NCBI GenBank assembly: GCA_947467625.1
Contig: CANIJN010000017.1
Location: 1 to 38,812, forward strand
Direction: 5' to 3'
DNA: 38,812 bases
DNA from: Opitutia bacterium
Lineage (GTDB): Bacteria > Verrucomicrobiota > Verrucomicrobiia > Opitutales > Opitutaceae
Every line of letters starts with the position of its first letter. Within the stretch, counting starts at the first letter, position 1. Positions 35,001-38,812 of the stretch are shown one piece after another. Below the pieces are notes generated by a model, which saw only the letters and a program-made list of their open reading frames with translations, searched no databases and was not told the origin of the DNA. Made by a program: the position numbers and the translations under genes.

Positions 35001-35232
35001 AGGGTTCATCCCGCAGTCCACCTTTGAATACCAGGCGGCCTACACCCGCTACGGCATCAGCGCGGAATACGCCCTGAGCAAGACCTTCGCCCTCTACGTA
35101 AACTGGGACGACGTGTTCGCCAAGGACCGCTTGGTGTATCGCCGGGCCCCGGATACGCCGGCCTTCGCCCAAACCGCCCAACGCTACGTCAGCCCTTCCT
35201 ATATCGTGATCGGCGTGAAGGGCAGTTTCTGA
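32056..35232 (+). CDS. TonB-dependent receptor with carboxypeptidase-regulatory-like N-terminal domain
   Basis: A 1058-residue outer-membrane receptor. A longer N-terminus (MNPQRSFTSSVPNRTYISVR) precedes the hydrophobic signal core VVLILLASLFFVLGAQAQ. Residues about 46-118 form a carboxypeptidase-D regulatory-like domain (VVQGTVSNAVSGSPLGRAKV, TLTDDDGRFYLRGAPAQEIE). The plug starts near 140 with TIVLETFQVVAEQ (possible TonB box) and continues with IGDYVRFLPGVTILDDGTNP, IDGMDVP and IERVEVSKVPTPDLPASGLG. The barrel ends YVSPSYIVIGVKGSF with terminal Phe. This plug pattern (FLPGVT, P.S.LGG..N) is that of CirA/TIGR01782-like receptors and differs from the receptor at 2351, so the two proteins are not recent duplicates. 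No SusD-like lipoprotein is present. Position between GH106 and the cytochrome gene (28-nt gap) suggests one transcript. Confidence 0.94.
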   Translation: MNPQRSFTSSVPNRTYISVRRVVLILLASLFFVLGAQAQSSGESMGVVQGTVSNAVSGSPLGRAKVAIRGTAQETLTDDDGRFYLRGAPAQEIELEVSYLGFGSQRSRVTVPPGGQVAQDFKLSRQGTDHRGAEAQTIVLETFQVVAEQTMSGQAVAMNEQRHAANIKNVVSFDELGDRGQENIGDYVRFLPGVTILDDGTNPGRIALGGFPAEMSNIQIDGMDVPATGIGATSSRTAALQDVPILNIERVEVSKVPTPDLPASGLGGSMNLIAKTGVGLKRPVGRYQVYMNFDNVDGLSFNGGSPQPHDRASPRHKEPSFSLSYAFPVGKTLSVSLGGSRSWRQRPTDDTPSEVAFWNLKKTYLATGAPKDLALAITQWRQEASISRTENLQLGLDWRLTTHDTLSLQVQERSVVEKKAQSFMTARVNAGYDAIGNADYTQSRGATGSFEMGTLNPSNFDATTDTSMRSLKYQHRGPAWNIDAQASYSAADRERSSLGKGYFNGVLASVLAANIRGDGIGKGASIGPETYTITRANGTPVDPFNANNYTLGTANEEYALYQTDLTAGRLNVSRAIGRNLTLKVGGAFNRLEKDDTRPVKNYTFVGRAAGQTAVSLYDLVDDSIDVKVNGNPVRWISPVKAYDLFVQHPEYFTLNNTFIANRAQNSKRMLEDILAGYFRFDLRLLSGRLNVTSGARYERTDLKGWSLKRDNFAIYQRDAAGKLLLTSTGALIPVTNNADDRLRLINQERGNIESQGYGGLYPSLNANYAITDNLVARAAYARTLGRPDVQYVVAGVTVPVPTDTNATTADIIVVGNPGLKPWTADSFHLSLDSYHLKGGFGSIGVYQKRVSNFFAQRGRPATAATLAAYGIPKGDIAYMLADNWVVRRWENVGDATLNGLELSYRQDLLFMPSWLQLMQAWVNYTHLKVGGRNAADFVGFSPDTLTAGLNYIRPRFSVRLTAAYQAETKRSEVVVTPGTSAEGFIPQSTFEYQAAYTRYGISAEYALSKTFALYVNWDDVFAKDRLVYRRAPDTPAFAQTAQRYVSPSYIVIGVKGSF

Positions 35233-35260
35233 CGGCTCACTCACAACCCCGAAATCACCC

Positions 35261-37594
35261 ATGAAGAGATCGACCCCGATACTGTTAATCGGCCTCGCAG
35301 CCTCGCTCGGTGCCGCCGAGGTGCCCCGTTTTGAAGCGGACGTGCTTCCGGTGTTGTATCGTCACTGCTTCAGCTGCCACAGCGAGAAACCGGCGAAACC
35401 CAAGGGCGGGCTACGGTTGGATTCGGCGCAGCGGATTGGCGACAGCGATGTCGTCGTGCCCGGCATGCCCGACGCAAGCGAGTTGCTGCGGCGCGTGTCG
35501 CTGCCGCCCACCGATCCAGACGTGATGCCGCCGCTGAAGGGCGGCGCGCAGCCGCTCTCCGATGCCGAGCGTGCGTTGCTGCGCTCTTGGATCACCGCCG
35601 GCGCGAAACTGGACGGATGGGTGAAATTCCAGCATCGCGAGGCACCGCTCGGTGAGCCCGGCGCGACGGTAGCGCGCACGGCGGTGCCGGAGGTCGCCCG
35701 CCACGTGGATACCTTGATCGATCGCCACCATACGGCCAAGGGCACCACGTTGAACGCGCCCGCCAGCGACGAGGTGTTTCTGCGTCGCGTCTACCTGGAC
35801 GTCGCCGGCCGCATCCCGAGTCAGGAGGAAAGCACGCGCTTCCTCGCCGACACCCGCGAGGACCGGCGGGGCCGGCTGATCGACGCGTTGCTCGCTGGCG
35901 AGGGCTATGTGAGCCACACGTACAACTGGAAGGCGGACCAGCTCCGCCTCAACCCGCGCGCGCTGGCCGGCGGGCAACCGGCGTGGCTCTACGACGACTG
36001 GGTCAAGGACGCTATCCGCACGGGCCAGGCGCATGACGAGACAGTGCGCCAGCTCATCACCGCCAAAGGCTACCTCTGGGAAAACGGCGCGGCGGGATTC
36101 TACCTGCGCGATCTCGGCATGCCCCTCGACCACGCCTCCAACCTGTCACGCGTCTTCCTCGGCACGCGAATGGAGTGCGCCCAGTGTCACGACCACCCGC
36201 TCGAGCCCGTGACGCAGAAGGATTTTTTCCAGATGGCGGCCTTCACCGCCGGGGTGTCCAACCTCAGCAGTCCCGGCGGCTATTCCAATGACAACGTCAC
36301 GCAGTGGCCGGAGATCAAAGCCCGCTTGGCGCGAATGGACGCAGACAAGGCGCTGCAAGATGGCGTGAGCCGTGCGATCTCTCCTCTGAAGCGACTCACG
36401 AAGGACACGGAAAAACCGCTCACCTTTCCGGCGACGTATGTCTACGACAAATCTGTGCAGGGCCACCCCGTGGCTCCCCGGACGCTCTTTGGCGATGAGG
36501 CTCCGGTCATCGACGGCGACCGCCGCCGGGCCTTTGCGGAGTGGATGACGTCGCCGCGCAATCCACGGTTTGCCAAGAACGCGGCCAACCGACTCTGGAA
36601 ACGCGTCATGGGCGCCGGCCTGATCGAGCCCGTGGACAGCCTCACGGCGCTGCCGCATCCGGAGCACCGCGAGTTGCTCGAAGTTCTCACGTCCGCACTG
36701 ATCGGCTTTCGTTTCGACGAGCGGGCGTTCCTCGCCGTGCTGCTGAATACGCGTCTGTATCAGAGCGAAGCCGTGCGCGAGCGACCCGAGCCCGGGTCGG
36801 CCTTCGGGTTGCACGGCCCGCTGCTGCGGCGACTATCGGCGGAACAAATCTGGGACTCGCACCTCGTGCTCCTCGTGCCGGATCTTGATGAACGCAAATC
36901 CGCCGTGCGGCACGAGGGATCCCTTTTGAATCCGGCGCGGTTACGCCGGCTCACCACCATGAACGCCGATGAGATTATCGCGCGGTCCCGCGACGAAATG
37001 GCCTACCGCGTCCGGCGCCGGGAACACACGCTCCGGCTCGCAGAGCAGAAGAAGGAACTCGCCGCCGCCCAAGCCGGCGGGAATGCCGCCGAAGTGCGGC
37101 GCGTGCAGGCCGACCATGTCCGGGAGAACGAGACTTTTTATAGTCCTGAACTGCAGGCGTTGGAAATGGGCGATGCCCAACCGTCGCCGGAAACCGATCC
37201 GCGCTGGCAATCGCTGCCGCGAAATTTTCTGCGCGCCTCGGAGATTCCGCTGCCGTTGCCGCTCGGCCACTTTCTGCGCCAGTTCGGCCAGTCGGATCGG
37301 CGCGAGATCGACGCGTTCAACCGCGATCCCAACACCACCCACGCCCTAGCGTTGATGAACGGCGAACTCGCCGCGCGCATCCTCGCACCAGACTCCCATC
37401 TGCGGCGCCAGTTGGCGGCGGCCGACGGGCGCAGCGAACGAATGACAGCGCTCATCTACCGCGCCATCCTCGTGCGCTCTCCGAGCGCCGGAGAGCTCTC
37501 GACCATAGCGACGCTCACGGCCACGAGCCTCACGCCGGTGGAGGACACGATTTGGGCGCTGCTGAACTCGCCCGAATTTCTCTTCCAACGTTAA
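35261..37594 (+). CDS. Planctomycete-type cytochrome protein (PSCyt1-DUF1549-DUF1553)
   Basis: A 777-residue exported protein with signal MKRSTPILLIGLAASLGAAE. A PSCyt1 domain carries CFSCH (C36, C39, H40), GGLRLDS and DVMPPLKGGAQPLSDAERAL. DUF1549 (PSCyt2) follows from about residue 145: VDTLIDRHHTAKG, RRVYLDVAGRIPSQEESTRF, LLAGEGYVSHTYNWKADQLR, with a second ECAQCHDHP (C306, C309, H310). DUF1553 (PSD1) occupies the C-terminal half (FAEWMTSPRNPRFAKNAANR, GLIEPVDSLTALPHPEHREL, SAEQIWDSHLVLL, ALMNGELAARIL, LIYRAILVRSPSAGELSTIA). A helical, charged insert near 565-620 (RREHTLRLAEQKKELAAAQA) may be a coiled coil. Two haem-like motifs imply redox activity outside the cytoplasm. The DUF1501 gene follows after 20 nt, the usual partner for this architecture. 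Confidence 0.92.
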   Translation: MKRSTPILLIGLAASLGAAEVPRFEADVLPVLYRHCFSCHSEKPAKPKGGLRLDSAQRIGDSDVVVPGMPDASELLRRVSLPPTDPDVMPPLKGGAQPLSDAERALLRSWITAGAKLDGWVKFQHREAPLGEPGATVARTAVPEVARHVDTLIDRHHTAKGTTLNAPASDEVFLRRVYLDVAGRIPSQEESTRFLADTREDRRGRLIDALLAGEGYVSHTYNWKADQLRLNPRALAGGQPAWLYDDWVKDAIRTGQAHDETVRQLITAKGYLWENGAAGFYLRDLGMPLDHASNLSRVFLGTRMECAQCHDHPLEPVTQKDFFQMAAFTAGVSNLSSPGGYSNDNVTQWPEIKARLARMDADKALQDGVSRAISPLKRLTKDTEKPLTFPATYVYDKSVQGHPVAPRTLFGDEAPVIDGDRRRAFAEWMTSPRNPRFAKNAANRLWKRVMGAGLIEPVDSLTALPHPEHRELLEVLTSALIGFRFDERAFLAVLLNTRLYQSEAVRERPEPGSAFGLHGPLLRRLSAEQIWDSHLVLLVPDLDERKSAVRHEGSLLNPARLRRLTTMNADEIIARSRDEMAYRVRRREHTLRLAEQKKELAAAQAGGNAAEVRRVQADHVRENETFYSPELQALEMGDAQPSPETDPRWQSLPRNFLRASEIPLPLPLGHFLRQFGQSDRREIDAFNRDPNTTHALALMNGELAARILAPDSHLRRQLAAADGRSERMTALIYRAILVRSPSAGELSTIATLTATSLTPVEDTIWALLNSPEFLFQR

Positions 37595-37614
37595 CCGCCC
37601 TTTCCCCAGCCCCC

Positions 37615-38812
37615 ATGAAATCAATCGTCACCGACCTATCCCGCCGCGCGTTTGTCGAACGCTTCGTCAAAACCTTTCTGGGCGTGAGTCTGCTGCCGGG
37701 CCCCAGTGCCTTGCGGGGCGCCGGCGCGCCAGCCCGCGCCCGGGCCAAGAGCGTTATCTTTCTCTACCTGCGCGGGGGACTTTCGCACATCGACACCTTT
37801 GATCCAAAGCCCGGCCGCCCCGAGATGGGCGGCGTGAGCGCCATCGGGACCACTGCGGACGGCGTGCAGGTCTCCGAGTGGTTTCCGCAGATGGCGCGGC
37901 AGATGCACCATGTTTCGCTCGTGCGCTCCATGACCTCGACGCAGGGCATCCACGAGCTCGGCGCCTACTCGGCGCATACCAGCCACTTCATGACCCCAAC
38001 GATCCGGCACCCGTCGCTCGGCTCGTGGGCCGCGAAACTGATCGGCTCGCAAAACCGGTTTCTGCCGGGCAACATCCTCATCAACGGCAGTCCGCAGCAT
38101 CCGGGCAGTGGATACTTCCCCGCCCACCTCGCCCCGCTGCCGATCGTCGATCCGGGCGCGGGCTTGCAAAACTCCGTGCTGCCCGCCGCGGTGAGCGAGG
38201 CGGATTTCAATCGCCGCGCCGCGCTCGCACGCGCCATCGGCAGTCACTTCGTGCAGCAGACGCCGCACCGCGACGCCGCCGCCTATCTCAAAGTTCAACA
38301 GGAGGCCGCCGCCCTCATGAAGAGCGAAGACCTCAAGGTCTTCGACATCACGCGCGAAGACGCAAAGACACAGGCGGCCTACGGCGCGCAAACCTTCGGC
38401 AAGGGTTGCCTGCTGGCCCGCCGCCTGGTCGAGGCCGGCGTGCGCTTCATCGAGGTCGAAGACGATCAGAACTGGGACACGCACAACGATCAGATTAAAT
38501 CCATGCGCCTCATGACGCCCTCGGTGGATCAGACGATGGCCGCCCTCCTCGCAGATCTCCATCAGCGCGGTCTACTCGCGAGCACGCTCGTGGTCATGGC
38601 GACGGAGTTCGGCCGCACGCCTCAGATCAGCACCGTCACCGCCGGGCGCGGGCATCATCCGGGGGTGTTTACGTGGTGGCTGGCCGGCGGTGGCGTGAAA
38701 GGCGGCTATGTCCACGGCCAGTCCGACGCCATCGGCGAACACGTCGCGGAGAATCCCGTCACCATGCCCGATCTCAACGCGACGGTGGCGATGGCCCTCG
38801 GCATGGACATCG
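37615..38812 (+). CDS. DUF1501 family exported protein (cut by right edge)
   Basis: From the ATG at 37615 an unbroken frame of 399 codons runs to the end of the window. A Tat-like signal is present (SRRAFVERFVKTFLGVSLLP). The family is recognised by SVIFLYLRGGLSHIDTFDPK (replacing the more common 'L...GG.SH.DTFDPKP'), HHVSLVRSMTSTQGIHELGA, SLGSWAAKLIGSQNRFLPGN, FGKGCLLARRLVEAGVRFIE, WDTHNDQIK, TLVVMATEFGRTP, and GRGHHPGVFTWWLAGGGVKG. DUF1501 has an alkaline-phosphatase/sulfatase-like fold in which D, H and E of these strings could bind metal, but the substrate is unknown. Full members have about 420-480 residues, so only the last few dozen are missing. It is the partner of the DUF1549/DUF1553 cytochrome 20 nt upstream. 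Confidence 0.92.
   Translation, partial: MKSIVTDLSRRAFVERFVKTFLGVSLLPGPSALRGAGAPARARAKSVIFLYLRGGLSHIDTFDPKPGRPEMGGVSAIGTTADGVQVSEWFPQMARQMHHVSLVRSMTSTQGIHELGAYSAHTSHFMTPTIRHPSLGSWAAKLIGSQNRFLPGNILINGSPQHPGSGYFPAHLAPLPIVDPGAGLQNSVLPAAVSEADFNRRAALARAIGSHFVQQTPHRDAAAYLKVQQEAAALMKSEDLKVFDITREDAKTQAAYGAQTFGKGCLLARRLVEAGVRFIEVEDDQNWDTHNDQIKSMRLMTPSVDQTMAALLADLHQRGLLASTLVVMATEFGRTPQISTVTAGRGHHPGVFTWWLAGGGVKGGYVHGQSDAIGEHVAENPVTMPDLNATVAMALGMDI

Noticed and set aside
1-38812. CRISPR arrays, rRNA or tRNA genes, riboswitches
   Set aside because: No regularly spaced repeats, no tRNA-like cloverleaf consensus and no rRNA segments were recognised on either strand. Short RNAs cannot be excluded without covariance-model searches.

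Overview
The window is GC-rich, densely coded DNA that most likely comes from a member of the Verrucomicrobiota, probably Opitutaceae-like. The inference rests on three things: SusD-less TonB-dependent receptors with the N-terminal string VVLSPFEV, several 'planctomycete-type' cytochrome proteins (PSCyt/PSD domains) each paired with a DUF1552 or DUF1501 exported protein, and LacI-type regulators placed beside glycan-degradation genes. No rRNA, tRNA, CRISPR array or intact mobile element was recognised.

Layout. At 1-471 (minus) is the N-terminal part of an ECF-type sigma factor that runs off the left edge. Positions 472-1158 hold no intact gene, only an IS630-like transposase relic (829-1074) and a GC-rich palindrome. 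A LacI-family regulator (1159-2217, minus) is divergent from a 17.4-kb block of same-strand genes (2351-19753). That block encodes a TonB-dependent receptor, a DHDPS-family aldolase, an MFS sugar-acid transporter, an enolase-superfamily dehydratase, 2-dehydro-3-deoxygalactonokinase, KDPG/KDPGal aldolase, a secreted LamG/DUF1080-like protein, a GH28 pectinase-like enzyme, a DUF1592-type cytochrome, a DUF1552 protein, relics of a ThuA-like protein and of a PQQ-dependent dehydrogenase, a secreted TIM-barrel protein and an SGNH hydrolase. Four junctions are 4-nt stop/start overlaps, which points to translational coupling.

Positions 19929-24080 (minus) carry a second DUF1552 plus DUF1592-type pair, and 24343-25362 (minus) a second LacI regulator that is a paralogue of the first. 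From 25559 on the plus strand lie a decayed GH95 gene, a 963-aa secreted protein of unknown function, a GH106 alpha-L-rhamnosidase, a second TonB-dependent receptor with a carboxypeptidase-regulatory-like domain, and a PSCyt1/DUF1549/DUF1553 cytochrome with a DUF1501 protein that is cut by the right edge.

Working model (inference): two LacI-controlled loci for a pectin-type glycan containing galacturonate, rhamnose and probably an L-fucose- or L-galactose-like sugar. Secreted enzymes cut the polymer, TonB receptors import the products, and a De Ley-Doudoroff-like route (dehydratase, kinase, aldolase) turns a hexonate into pyruvate and glyceraldehyde 3-phosphate. The most unusual feature is three separate 'multidomain exported cytochrome plus Tat-type exported partner' pairs in under 40 kb. 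These families lack an established biochemical role that I know of, and their repeated placement among glycan genes suggests an extracytoplasmic redox module. A second theme is gene decay: at least three relics are present, two of which keep both the N- and C-terminal ends of a gene but lack its middle.
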